NCBI GenBank assembly: GCA_030248215.1
Contig: JASANG010003349.1
Location: forward strand, 1-64,000
Reading direction: 5' to 3'
Origin: Enoplolaimus lenunculus
Lineage: Eukaryota > Nematoda > Enoplea > Enoplida > Thoracostomopsidae
DNA: 64,000 nt
This document shows positions 13,701 to 28,300 of the stretch, in pieces. The position numbers were made by a program, and so were the translations under genes. The notes under the pieces are model-generated. The model was not told the DNA's origin. It ran no database searches and saw nothing but the letters and a program-made list of their open reading frames with translations. The stretch's first letter is position 1. Every line of letters begins with the position of its first letter.

Positions 13701-16281
13701 GTTTTTTTTTTCATTTTTACATTTTTTGAGGGGATGGAAAAAATGGAAAACAATCGAAAAATATTAAACGATTATCAAATATAACTTGCAATTAAACGTG
13801 ATATAAAATAACGTTTTAGATGACATGTAACTATGATTTTTATGCAACACGTTAACAGTGGCAGTGTGTATATGTCCACCAGGACACATTATATGTTCGA
13901 AAAGAGCAATAATTGCTGCATATGAAAAATATATGAATTTCTGAATTGAAGCTTTGCCGCGAGATTCAATGTAAAACTACATATGCATCTTGTTCGGTTC
14001 ACTCAGTACGTTTCGCCAACAGTTGGGCCTTAAACCTCGCTTTGCTCGCGATGATGCAGCAATGAAGAGGCTTTCATGTCAAAAAAACCAAAAGTGTCTT
14101 GGGATTTAATATATACTTACAAAAAACAAGTGTGACTGTCCCAAATTCCTCCATTGGTCTCTAATTTTTTTGTGGAAAAATTATATCAATTATATACCAT
14201 TTGAAACAGGTTGCAGACCTCAGACGAATATTGTTAATTGTTTCCCAATCAGACGTCTGGCTAACGAGTCGTCAGTGATATATAATTGACAAAAAATCGA
14301 ATTTTTTAAAAATTCAGATTTGGGCGTGGAATAATCAGGGGATATCATCAGAAGCTCAAATATGCAAACACTCAGACAAAGAATGAATTTACCATTTTTT
14401 CCACTTTTTTCCGGAAAATGATAGAAAAAATTCCAATTTTTCCGCTCAAATTTTTGTCCGAAAAAAAGCATCCCTGCTGGAATGCATCCTATCGGTTCCT
14501 TGAGATCTGCCCTGAAATGTTTGAAACCAAGTTTTGGCCTTTACTGCTTTTTTTGTAGAGAAATTAAAGAAATCTTGAAGGTGTAATGTGGTTATATTCT
14601 TGTCATGTGGCGTTTGACGGCTTCACACGGCAAAAAAGTTTTTGTTTAAAAATTGATGTGCTCTTTCATACGACATAAACGTGCGTTGCGGTACGGTGAA
14701 AAACACGGCGCCGGAGGTCATCAAAAGTATTGTGCCACGCTAATGTTTGCAGCATGTTTCAAAAATTAAAGTGGGTGCACTTAAATTTTTTACTTTCTGA
14801 TGCGCGACCCTCGCTGTATCGGAAATCTATAGAAGTGCACTATACAAGTTATTTGTCTATCATCCTAATAGGTCATGTAACACGATTAAAGCCAGTTTCT
14901 TTCTTTAGTCGAAGCAGCGAACAAATTTTTGTGATCGTTAAACAAAAGGGTAGACTTATAATGAAGCGAAGGATTCGGAAACTTGACTACAGCTGAAATA
15001 GTAGGCGTACGAGGTAGTTTCGAACTAACGCCTTATGTATCCTTAGGCAGCCGTTCTACCATTGCGTCACGCAGCCCGCCTGCCCAACTGCTTCTGTCGT
15101 CGACTATATGTGTCGACCGTATGCTGCTAGCTACCATACGTACAATGTACTACAGTATAACGAATTGCATGCGCACATAACGGACAAACATGTCTCACAT
15201 GCTTAAACTGCCATGACGTGAGCGATCAACTGCGACTTGTTCTCCAATTCTGTCGTAAACGATCACTTTTCAGTTGGTTTTCCGTGTGATGTTAATAATT
15301 CACATTAAAGGAAAGCAGCTTTTTTCTTCTTCAGAATCGCCAACTGTTCCACCAATCTCAATGAATGTTGAAACAACAGGAACAGAACGGTTGATCCCGT
15401 CCAGCAGTTTGGCTAGCGACAGTCCACTTTTAAGTAAATAATACTGATTGATTTTAAGAGTTAGTTTCTGCAGAGACTTTTCACTAGTACAGGTTATGGT
15501 AAAGTTGTTTACACTTTTTTGTTTTACTTAAAATCAGTCTTGGCTTCAAGCGAAAATGTTTTGATTAAAGCGTAAGCCAAGGGCACAGTTAGAAATTTAG
15601 CTTTTCTGCGAGTCGGAACCAAAAAACATGGGCTCATGTATAGATCAGGGCCGAATCGTTTTCCGGAGGGGCTATAATGAAGTCAGTTTAAGCTTTAGAC
15701 TAATTTTTTGCTTCGGCTTAGGCTTAGGCTTAGGAATAGGCTCATTCATGCGCTTAGGCTTAGGTTTAGGAATGTGCTTATACTACTGTTTCGGCCTTGT
15801 TCTATACATGGACCAAAACATGTATATCTGGCAAAAAAGCACGAGCGATTGGAAATTTTGAAAAGTAACTGGTTGAATTATGTCTAAACAAACATGCACA
15901 ACCTTGACTATATTAGTCTGAAACGATTAAAAAACTTACATTACATCAACAAAGTAATGCTAGAAGCGATCAATGGAACAAGGTTGTAACAGTAGTATAA
16001 GCATGTTCCTAAACCTCAAAGCCTAAGCAAAAAATAGTCTAAACTTTAACTCATTCTTTTGCGGCAGCGCAGAAAAACGCTATGCACCGGAGTATACGGC
16101 AATATTACAATACGAGCGTATCGAAAAATGTTTACAGACGTCGAAGAAAAATCTATCACAACAATGTACAATGTGCAAGAGTCCAGTGACGCCTTTTTAG
16201 ATGAAACCTCAGGACCTGCTGCCATAACATCAACCGAGAATGCCAAGACATCGGTTACGGTTACAGGTACTCGAATTAAAT

Positions 16282-16356
<75 letters not shown>

Positions 16357-19300
16357 GGCCAATGTAAAGAACAGGGGCGGAACGGTATTATAAGCACATT
16401 CCTAAGCCAAAGCCTTAGCCTAAGCCAAGCATAAAATTAGTCTTAAAGCTCAAGCTTACTCTTTTCTAGTCCCAGAGAAAAACGTACAGCCCCTGATCTT
16501 AACATGGGCCATAATAATTATAATAATAATAATAATAATAATAAAAATAAAGAAATAATAGTGAAAAATAATACTAAAAGTATAACAACAATCATATGAA
16601 CACGATAGTGTTCATATATATGATTCGCGCATCTCAAGCGCGTATTTTCAGTTTAGTTCGCATGTTGGTGCTCAAATAATTTCAGACCGGTATCGTTTAA
16701 ATTTTGTACACTGGTATCCTGGTACGTAGGGAATATTTGTGCCAAAGGATTTTGCAAACCAGTGTGGTCTTCAATAGTTACGGTCAAAAAACACCTTACA
16801 GAAAGTGCACGAAATTTTTCATTTTGGTTCAACAGTTTTTACACGTTAGCTATGTAATTTTACGATTATAACTTTCACCACTTTATAGAGCTTACGGTTG
16901 GTTTCACCCCAACGGTTGGTTTCACCCCAACAGTCGGTTTCACCCCAACGGTTGGTTTCACCCCAACGGTTGGTTTCACCCCAACGGTTGGTTTCACCCC
17001 AACGGTTGGTTTCACCCCAACGGTTGGTTTCACCCCAACGGTTGGTTTTGCCCCAACGGTTGGTTTCACCCCAACGGGTGGTTTCACCCCAACAGTCGGT
17101 TTTACCCCAACGGTTGGTTTCACCCCAACGGTTGGTTTCACCCCAACGGCTGGTTTCACCCCAACGGTTGGTTTTGCCCCAACGGTTGGTTTTGCCCCAA
17201 CGGTTGGTTTTGCCCCAACGGTTGGTTTCACCCCAACGGTTGGTTTCACCCCAACAGTCGGTTTCTCCCCAACGGTTGGTTTCACCTCAACGGTTGGTTT
17301 TGCCCCAACGGTTGGTTTTGCCCCAACGGTTGGTTTTACCCCAACGGTTGGTTTCACCCCAAAGGTTGGTTTTGCCCCAACGGTTGGTTTTGCCCCAACG
17401 GTTGGTTTTGCCCCAACGGTTGGTTTCACCCCAACGGTTGGTTTCACCCCAACGGTTGGTTTCACCCCAACGGTTGGTTTCACCCCAACGGTTGGTTTCA
17501 CCCCAACGGTTGGTTTCACCCCAACGGTTGGTTTCACCCCAACGGTTGGTTTCACCCCAACGGTTGGTTTTGACCCAACGGTTGGTTTTGCCCCAACGGT
17601 TGGTTTCACCCCAACGGTTGGTTTCACCCCAACAGTCGTTTCTCCCCAACGGTTGGTTTCACCTCAACGGTTGGTTTTGCCCCAACGGTTGGTTTTGCCC
17701 CAACGGTTGGTTTCACCCCAACGGTTGGTTTCACCCCAACGGTTGGTTTTGCCCCAACGGTTGGTTTCAGCTGAACGGTTGGTTTCACCCCAACGGTTGG
17801 CTTCACCCCAACGGATGGTTTCACCCCAACGGATGGTTTCACCCCAACAGTCGGTTCCACCCCAACGGTTGGTTTTACCCCAACGGTTGGTTTCACCCCA
17901 ACGGTTGGTTTCACCCCAACGGTTGGTCTCACCCCAACAGTCGGTTTCACCCCAACGGTTAGCTTTACCCCAACGGTTGGTTTCACCCCAACGGTTGGAT
18001 TCACCTCAACGGTTGGTTTCACACCAACGGTTGGTTTTACCCCAACGGTGGGCTTCACCCCAAAGGTTGGTTTCACTCCAACGATTGGTTTCACCCCAAC
18101 GATTGGTTTCATCCTAACGGTCGGTTTCACCCCAACGGTTGGTTTCACCACAACGGTTGGTTTCACCCCAACGGTTGGTTTCACTCCAACAGTTGGTTTC
18201 GCCCCAACGGTTGGTTTCACGTCAACGGTTCGTTTCACCTCAACGGTTGGCTTCACGTCAACGGTTGGTTTCACTCCAACGATTGGTTTCACCCCAACGA
18301 TTGGTTTAATCCTAACGGTTGGTTTTACCCAAATGGTTGGTTTCACACCAACGGTCGTTTTCACCCCAACGGTTGGTTTCACCTCAACGGTTGGTTTCAG
18401 CCAAATGGTTGGTTTTAACCCAACGGTTGACCGCAACGGTTGGATTCACCTCAACGGTTGGTTTCACTCCAACGGTTGGTTTTACCCCAACGGTTGGTTT
18501 CACCCCAACGATTGGTTTCACCCCAACGATTGGTTTCACCCTAACCATTGGTTTCACCCCAACGGTCGGTTTCATCCCAACGGTCGGTTTCACCCCAGCG
18601 GTCGTTTCACCCCAACGGTTGGTTTCACCCTAACGGTTGGTTTCAACCCAACGGTTGGTTTCAGCCCAACGGTTGATTTCACCCAACGGTTGATTTCACC
18701 CCACGGTTGGTTTCAACCCCAACGATTGGTTTCACCCCAACGGTTGGTTTTTCCTCAACGGTTCTTTTCACCCCAACGGTTGGTTTCACCCCAACGGTCG
18801 GTTTCATCCCAACGGTTGGTTTCACTCCAACAGTTGGTTTCACCCCAACGGTTGGTTTCACCCCAACGGTTGGTTTTGCCCCAACGGTTCGTTTCACCCC
18901 AGCGGTTAATTTTGCCCCAGAGGTTAGTTTCACCCTAACGGCTGGTTTCACCTCAACGGTCGGTTTCAGCCCAAGGGTTGCTTTCACACAAACGGTTAGC
19001 TTCACCGCAACGGACGATGTCACCCCATGGATTAATGCAGCAGCTTGGTAAAGCGGTTGAAACTAGAAAAAAATGCTCAGCACTTGAGCAAAAAGGGATA
19101 TGTTTCATATTCCTATTAAAAGTATGGTAAACTAGATCAGCACATTCGCTTGATGTAACCTGGAAAAGTATTAAGAAACAATAGCTGCCAAAATCATGCC
19201 AATTATTAATTTTTCTGAAACATATTGCGGACAGCAAAATTTCTGTAATATTTTTTTGTAAGAAACAGATGCTTTTCTTGAATGCAAAGCGAAATTATTT

Positions 19301-22300
19301 CTGAAATGTAGACAGATGTAGCTTGGAATCCATGAACGTATATTGAAGTTCTCTACAAAACGTATTAAATTTACCTATGGCTTTGTATTACCATAGTTAA
19401 TTGAATTTCATAAGAGCATTGTGTGGCGACATAATGGCTGTTAGAGTTTTGATGACCAATTTTGTTAGATACTTTCTTGAACAGACGTCACAAAACGAAT
19501 TGCAATTGATGCTTTAAAAAAGACTCCACTTATAAGTGACTTTTGAGTTTACTCGATTTTTTACCTTAGTAACAAATTATATAAATGCGCATTTCCCACC
19601 CGAGTTATTTATCTGTTTCACTGCATAGTCACGACTATTGACGCTCACAAATCGCACCGTATTCTGGCAACATCGATTAACTTGCAAAATCAAAGAGCGG
19701 TATACCTCAGCCATGTCTCTGCGACCCTAAGGAATTTCTGAAAATTGCTAACAAATCCTGTCAAAAACTTCAATGTTAGAAGTAGATTTGCTGTCCGCAA
19801 GATGTTTCAGAAAAATTAATAATTGGCATGATTTTGGCAGCTATTGTTTCTGAATACTTTTCCAGGTTACATCAAGCGAATGTGCTGATCTAGTTTACCA
19901 TACTTTTAATAGGAATATGAAACATATCCCTTTTTGCTCAAGTGCTGAGCATTTTTTCTAGTAATATATAATAATAATGACAAACGAGTATTTGTTCAAT
20001 TTTGGGGTACATTTTTGTAAATGTTTAATCCTTTAGTTTGTACATCGAAGCTGAACGCAAGCTTTGATTGAAATATTGGTTGAGTGAAAAAACAAAAATA
20101 GTAAAATGTGTAAATTCGATCAAAATTGGAAAATTATTAAAATAGTAAAATGAGTAAATTCGATCAAAATTGGAAAATTATTAAAAGATGCCTATAATTT
20201 TTTTAAATTAAAACGTTTGAAAGAAACGAAAAAGTAAACATTTAAAATTGAATTCTATTCCAAATTTACTTAAAAACAATTTTTAAACCTTTTAGTCACA
20301 TCTGAAGAAGAGTGCAAAAATAAACTGACTGCTGAAGTTTGTTTGAATATCGTTGATACAGATCCTGATTGTAAGGCCAATTTTTCACGCGAAAGCTGTC
20401 CGCTATTCTGTGCTGTATGCTCAGCAGGTAAATGTATAAATACTCTAAAGATGACTCTCAGACGTTATAATGCGACTGCGTACATTCTGTGTAAGAAACA
20501 GTGTAGTTAGCACGAAATGCGGTTTAGCCAATCCGACTTCATTTCCTGAGCATACCCGTATCCAGCGCACCTGGCTAGAGGGGTTAAACATTATTCAAGA
20601 TGGTCTAAACAGTTTTCAAGAGGGGCATACAGGCGTTTTACGTTACTTACAAGCAAGGTTTAAAACTTTTTAGGTGGCAAAGTTCTTTTAGGGGGTTGAG
20701 CCCCTTTGGCCCTTTTCTGGCTACGGGCCCATTCCATAGAATTGAGTAAAATCACTTGTTTCAGATTAATTTTTTGCATTTTTTGTTCCTTATCAGAGTA
20801 TATTCGAATACTTATTTCGTTTCCAAACACATGCTAATATTTTTAATATCCGGATATCCGGTAACCCGCATAATAACTACAGCGCAACAAATACTACAGT
20901 TTACACCATTCTGAGATACAAAAATGTTTCGTTGAAACCCTTTGAAACAGTGATATTTACGTTTCAGAGGATGACCGATGCCACAACAAAGTTTCCAACG
21001 CCACATGCGAAAGTCTCAAGGAAAGTGATCCCAATTGTACAACAACTGAATTTCGCACCAATTGTGCCGCAACATGTAACGTTTGTATCAACGGAAAATT
21101 GATTGAGGGTAATACGATCTAGCGGTTCATGAAGGTGAACGCTTTTCTCATCAGAAAGTTTTTGGTGACAAAATCATAAATTATTGACTTTACAAATTGT
21201 AAATTTGATTTTAGATAAACCGAATTTTCTAAATGCACTACTGGAACAACACGTTTAAGTAGCAATAGCTGACTATCAATTTATGTAGACATTAATGCTT
21301 TTGTTGGTTATATTTCGCAATTTTGTGTCTTATACAAAACGAGTTACCATAAACACAAATTTCAGTTCATAAACATGCTTTAGAACAGTTGCTAATTTCA
21401 AAAAACATATGATCCGGGGTACGAGCGGACATTTTGATTTCACTTGGAACGGAAATCAGAGTTTGCCAGCGAGAAGTTTTTTTACAAATTCTTAAAACAG
21501 TAGCAGTTAAAGAGTGCCGATATTTATTTTCGGTTCCTCCGAAAGGTTCACGTGTAAAAACTTGTTTAATACGCCCCTGAATCTGTCGTAATCCTAAACA
21601 TCAACCTAAATCTCTATTTGTTCATTATTTCTGTTGTCCATAAACGTGTTACGTAGCTATGTAATTAATTCTTATTTTTGTTATTTTTTAGCCGACGAAC
21701 ACTGTAAAGACAACTTTACTGTTGACGTTTGTTTGGAGTTGATGAGTTTGAATCCAAGTTGTAATCGATCTTTTGTACGAACGAACTGTATGAAAACGTG
21801 TGACGCTTGTGCAAGATTTGATGGTAATTTTGGAGAGTAGGATGGCAGCAAAACCGAAATCGGCTAATGTGAAGCCGGATGTAGACAGCGTAGAAAATTT
21901 TGTCCAATTCCAGCCAAATGTTGTTCCTACGCCGGAATTCCGACTATTTCGCTATTGTGCCAACTATCTCAACATTGCTAGTTGCAGAACTGAGGAACAG
22001 TACTTAAGCAAAAGTTTTCTGTGCTAATGGAAAGAAACCTCTTCATACGTCATCTAAGGTCGCATGCTGAGGATGTAATATTTTTGAAAATTTTGCCAAA
22101 CAATCAAGCTAAATTATATTTCCGATTCCAATTCCGATTCCAACTTGTTTCGGTTAGAACCCTGCTGGAGAGTTTCATTTACATATCCTCAATGCATTCA
22201 GAATAAACCAGGAGTGAACAAAGAATAACAGCTGCTTATTTCTGCTTTAAAATCAAATGTGTTACGATTATATATTATTTAATCAGACCGAACCGTATTA

Positions 22301-25300
22301 ATATCAGGGTGTAACCGGATATCCGTTTCCGTTTTCGGTAAAATCGGTATCCGTTTCCGTTTACGTTCCGTTATCGAAATACCGGTAATTCGTTTATTTT
22401 TACGTTCAAAATTAGTTATAAATTACGTAAATTTCACGCAATTTTTTATTCCCGGTTAACATTTGAACGTCTCAATTGTGCTGGCAGAGAAATAAAATCA
22501 ATTTGAAATTAATATGTTTCAATATCCGTTTTCCGTCTTCGTTTCCGTAATTTCGATCACTAGTAGCAAGAGTCGATAATAAGAGCGTGCAACTTCCAAA
22601 AATACACGTGACCTAAAAAGTACCACCGCGCGTTGCGTTTTGCCCATACCCCCCTTATTTAGGGGGGTCAACTGCACACAGAACTCAGCTAAACTTAATT
22701 CAAGAATATAACTGGATAAGGTTTGCACTGTGTATCGCAACAGTATTTGCCTGCGTTCAAGGTTTCAACACCCCCCAAATGAGGGGGGTAGGCCAAAAAC
22801 GCAACGCGTGCCGGGTACATTCGTTAATACACAGAATGTACCCAGTTGCACACTCTTGTTATAAAGAATGATCATCCACTCTTGCTAGTAGTGACCCGAA
22901 TAAGAGGGGGTAATAAGAGTGGGGTCCTCATTTTGAGTCACAATCAATAGGAGTCCGTATCCTTAACAAGAATCCGTAAGCGGCTAGAGTCCGTAAACCC
23001 AGTTATAGTCCATAAATGTCAATTCTCCCTAATTGTAGTGCATAAATGACTCTAGGACCAAATAAAGTTGAGTTCGAGACCTTAAAGCATACTTTAGATT
23101 TATAAATACGTTCACAAGTGTAACCTTGCATTATCACTCAAGCTTTTGATACAAGACAAACGTTTAATTCAACGGATAGTTGCTATACCGGATATTTATC
23201 AGAAACGAAGAGTGGCGGAGAGCGAATTAAAAATATATAACAGTCCGTAATCGAATAACAAGAAGCGTACAATCTGGAGAGGCACAGTATCCGTTTCCGA
23301 TTGCATTTGCGTTGTTTTTACTATTTGCTTACACCCTGATTATTTAATACTATTTTTTAATTTATCAAATACTTTTCTGAGGTAGACAAATATAAAAAAC
23401 AGTGAATTGTGGCCAATAAATCATTTATAAACAAAAAGTTTAGTTGACTGATTTAGAAAAATTCCCAAAGAAATAAATTTAAAAAAACTTCAGAAAAACT
23501 GCATGAATCTCTCGTGAAATATTAGTGGTTGAACTTGTATCTGAACTTCGACAAAACATAAATAAGTATATTGAAATAGTGGCCTATTGACATGATTTGT
23601 TATTTTCAATAAACTTCCGTTGTTGTAAAGGATCATCAGCAAATATAACCAGCCAAGCGATAATGACAACTACCGAACAAACTCCAAGTTTTGCGTCGAC
23701 TGATGAAAAAATGAGTGAAACTAGCGTAGAGAGTTCAGACAAAAACTCATCTGAGGTTGAATCGTCAAATTCTCAAGAACGCAACTCAACCGAAACATCG
23801 ACGGAAGAAGATGAAAAAATATCAGATTCGAACGAGGTCAGTTCAGAGGAAAAATCGGCTGACGATGAAACAACAATTGGCGGACAAAATTCAACTGAAA
23901 CATTAAGTGAAGAAGAATTGGGATCAACTGACAACGAGATTTCAGCTGAAAGATTGAGCGAAGGACAATTGGGATCAGCTGACAACGAGACTTCAACCGA
24001 AACATTGAGCGAAGGAGAATTGGGATCAGCTGACATCGAGACTTCAACCGAAACATTGAGTGAAGAAGAATTGGGATCAAAACTGACAATTACTGAAGAA
24101 GAGAATTCACCAGACACAACATCCGAGGAAAGGCTGTCAACAACTGTAGACGATAGCACAACTGAGACCTCGAGTGACAACAAAATATTTTCGACCAATG
24201 CAAATAATTCAACTGAAACACAGAATGAAGAAAAAATATCAACTACAAGCGACGAGATTTCAAAGGAGCCAATGGCTGATGACGATGCGATCACTGGCAA
24301 CCAAACTTCAACTGGCGACGTGACTACAACTTCAGAGGAACTAAGTTCAACCGCGACATCGACTCAAGAGCAAACAATAACAACAGAAGCGCCAACCTCA
24401 ACTGGGACATCGACTGATGATGAATTGAGTGCGACTGATGCAGCTGTGACCTCGGTTGACGGCATCACCGAACCTTCTACTATAGCCGATGTTGTATCTG
24501 AAACTAGCGTTACTTCTAGGACGACCAGCTTAACTTGGGTTACAAGCTCACCTACACCAATGGCAGGTATGATATTATGCGTCAATTGTCGTTTTTCGCT
24601 ATGCAGATTTAAAATGTACCGGTTGGGTATCCGGTCTATGTTCTCTTCAAATCTTCACTTGATTTACTGTTGAGCAGCAAGAATGAAAATATTTATTATA
24701 TACATACACATATTTATTTATTTATTTACTTATTGATTTATTTATTTGTTTATTTACTTTTTATTTATTACAATCAAAAGTAAAAAACAGACATATAACA
24801 AAGAGACACATGTATCGTACTAATGTACTCAATAACTATCCTAACATAAAATTTTAGTGTTTTGGTGGTTTGCATTAGTGTTACAGGGGTGCATCGTCTG
24901 GGTGCCCACTTGCATCTTCCAGTGTAAATACTTTTGTTTGTAAGGCTAATAGATTTTACTGATATATAGCCATTTTCTACTGAGTACTGAAAGCGTTTCA
25001 GCAACGCTATGTTTTCATAAATTTTATGGTGCTGAGTCCGTATTTGCAATTTGCGCAGCAAATATCACCAATTGGTAAGTGGTTCTACAACATGATAGAA
25101 TTAATGTTCAATTTCAAAAGTTACCACGTGTATACGTTTATTTTGCCATGGTACAATACCGAATTTCAGATTAATTGCCTATTGAAAAACTTATTAAAAA
25201 GTTCCAATTAGTGCTACACAAAGTTAAGAACACGGCGTCTGGGTCCATGTGTTCAAATTTGTATAGCACTTATTACCTGTTAGCGATAGGTTTTCAAGCA

Positions 25301-28300
25301 GCCTAAATCTTCTAACTGCAGATCCAAAAAATGGCACAGAAGTAAAAAAATTAATTCTAAAAAATATGCCTACGTTAGAGCCTCTCTCAAGTTTTACTGG
25401 TTCATAAGTTACTAGACCCATCACCAGCTGGAGGTAGGTGCTACACACGTTTAAAAATACGAGCCTGATAAAATGGTCCACGTTTCTTAATTGTCTAGCT
25501 AAAAACAGCTATTTTCAGATGTTAACGTTAATAATTGCACTGATACTGCAATCGAAGCAGACTGCAAATTATTGCTTACGATTGATCCCGATTGCAATTT
25601 GGATGCCGCTCAGTCATTTTGTCAAAAGTCTTGTGGACTGTGTCGTAAGGAAAGCATAGAACGATTTTAGGAAAAGATGGGGTTACGTTCCATAAAAATT
25701 TCGGCCCAGGCAGATATCAAGGCCGTCACAGTAATATAAGCATATTCTTAAGCCTATTTGCTAAAATAAAATCTGAATATAGTGTTAACGCCTACCGTAC
25801 GTAAATTTCAGCAGCATTTTGTAAGAATTTAACTCCTTCTCACATAGAGTTGACTATGGGCAACTCAGCGCAGTGTATATACGTTAAATAATTTACATCG
25901 CACAGTGTTTAACTATTGCAACACGTATACATAGTACTAAATCATCACAAGACGTGAGAGCCCACTCGGGCTCGAGCGTCAAGCTCCTATAGCTGAGTGG
26001 TGATGGTAAACGCCTCCCACTGCAGTCACTGGAGTTCGAATCCTAGTATAAAAGTAGGTCTCAGATGAAATAGAAAATATTCATGGGATAAAGGGTTAAA
26101 TAAACAATTGTGCATTAGTATCTTAGCTCAAGGTTGAGTTTTTGAGAAATAGTTAGCTTTATAATTATATATTATTGATTTTATATTTACAGCAAACAAA
26201 ACAGATTGCACAAATACACTCAACGACGAAATATGCGAACGTATTGTGGAATCTGATCCTAATTGCATAACAGAAATCGCACAGCAACAATGTGTTAAAA
26301 GTTGTGGCGTTTGTGGTGAGTTGAGTTACTCTTTAAGATGACGCTATAGCTGTTATCCGCACAGTGTTGGTGTTACAGGGTAATTGATGCGGCTAGCACG
26401 ATTCCACCCTCTAGAGTTTCAAAAACCAGATATAGTCGTATTGAATTTCTGTTACTCGAAATTTTTAATCAATAATTTAATGAGCAGTTTTGTTCACGCT
26501 AAGGTAATAAAATGATGTAATTTAATTACACAGTGAACCCTGTATGAAACAAATATACCCCAGGATACTCGATCATACCCGTCATAGGGACTTTAGCTCA
26601 GAACAAAAACGCCGAATTTGTTTGCGTTTTCTCGTGGGTGGGAAACGAAAAAAAGTCATTTTTTTCAAAATGTCAAATTTCGATGTGAAATGATTACCAG
26701 GGGTCATGCGAACCTTGAATATGCAAAATTAGCAAAATCTTGCCATATTTGGACAAAACTGATTACGCTATTTATTTGTCAGGAGTTTCATCAATTGTTA
26801 ACTGTTTAGGTTGTGAAAATCAAATGAATGATTCAATATGCGAAGCGTTGTTAACTTCAGATCCAGATTGCAATGGAGAGTTTGTTAAGTCAAATTGTCC
26901 AAAAAGCTGTCGAAACTGCCCGAAAGGTATGTTAAAAAGCACTATTCACAAGTGCAAGTTTTTGCCGCGATAACTTGCAACTGCAACTTTCACGTGTGAA
27001 CAGGGATTTAGGTTAATTGTTGTTATGCTAAGTATCTATATCATCTTCGACGCAGGTATGCAATATTTAGCAATCTGCAAAAGGTTTATGTAACCTAGCG
27101 CACATTGCATTTTTAAAACGCACTCCTTTTGCAACGTTAGACGTGGGCACGTTTCACCAATTCGAGACTAATGGCGTAAAGTTTATGTACTTACTAGTGA
27201 TAAGTGCTCACATTTAGGAATGTATGGTTTTGCAAAAATTACGTTAAATATACCGTAGACACCGCAAGATTTAAGGGTAATTGTATAAATGTTATCACCT
27301 AAAAATTTTAGTCAAAATTTAGCTCCTTCGCCAATGGAAGATTGTGAGTCAAAAATGGGGTCGCAAGCTTGCGAAGTTATCGTTCAGTTCGATCCAGGAT
27401 GCGCTACTCAAACGGCTCGGAGTGAATGCAAATTAGCTTGTGGTTTATGTGAAACAAGTACGCGTATGATGATATTCACTGAAACTTCCAATGTAAAGAA
27501 CATACGCGGAACAGTATTATAAGCGTATTCCTAAGCCTAAGCCCAAGCCAAAGCCTAAACCTAAGCGTAAGAACGAGCATTTTCATAAGCCTACGCCTAA
27601 GCCTAATCCGCAGCCAAGCCAAAAAAAATAAGTATAAAGCTTACTCTATTCTAGTCCCACAGAAAAACTCTCCGCCCCTGATCTATACGTGGGCCCCTGA
27701 AACTGTGGTTTTTCTGCAATACCGAAGACATTTTTAATGTCACAATTGAACGCGGTATTTCGTTTCCAAGATTCAAGGAACTTTAAAACACTTTAATTTT
27801 ATGTCATAGGAAAATATTTCATTACCCACTCAGGTATAGGAGCTTGATCCGCAAGCTCGAGGGGGCTTAACGTCTTGTGGAGATGTTGTACTGCGCATAC
27901 GAGTTGTAATTGTTAAACGCTGCATTTTGTATAAAATTTCGTGTACACAGTTTGCGCTAAGTTGCTTATAGTAGTCTACTCTTTCTGAAAAGCGATTAAA
28001 AATTCAGAGTCAATTAAAACAATCCCTTTACAACTTTTGAAGTTTACATTTTGATTGATGCATTTTAATATCGGTTGCGAAGAGGATATTATTCTAGAAA
28101 CTTGTAGCAAGCGGTAAACTAACTCATAGGAAAATTTTAAAAATTTTATAAAAAACGTGAAATTTTTTTAAGCAACTTCTGGATGCAAAAACAAACTGGG
28201 CGACCTGGCGTGCAGTGGGAAATCTATAATTGCGGAAGACGAAGAAGAAAGCGATGAATACGTTATGCCAGGAACAAAATGTTTGAATGACATTAATGAT

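Larger units (their letters stand above)
22306..23337. mobile_element. GGGTGTAACCGG family element hosting two insertions
   Basis: Left end agggtgtaaccggatatccg. The right part contains 'agtatccgtttccg' and ends gcttacaccct, the partial inverted copy. The family's interior (CGTTTCCGTTTTCGG, TTTCGATCAC) is broken by elements at 22557-22891 and 22887-23285. Confidence 0.5.
21824..23630 (+). other. Intron 11 with nested insertions
   Basis: Most of this intron is a GGGTGTAACCGG element (22306-23337) interrupted by an inverted-repeat element and a TGTAGTGACCC element. ORFs at 21800 and 22021 have no supporting features. Confidence 0.5.

Noticed and set aside
16875-19051. Long ORFs on both strands reading GFTPTV, VSPQRL, HPNGWF or KPTVGV
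   Set aside because: They are translations of the 18-bp minisatellite in different frames. Frame-breaking units and stops prevent a single reading across the array.
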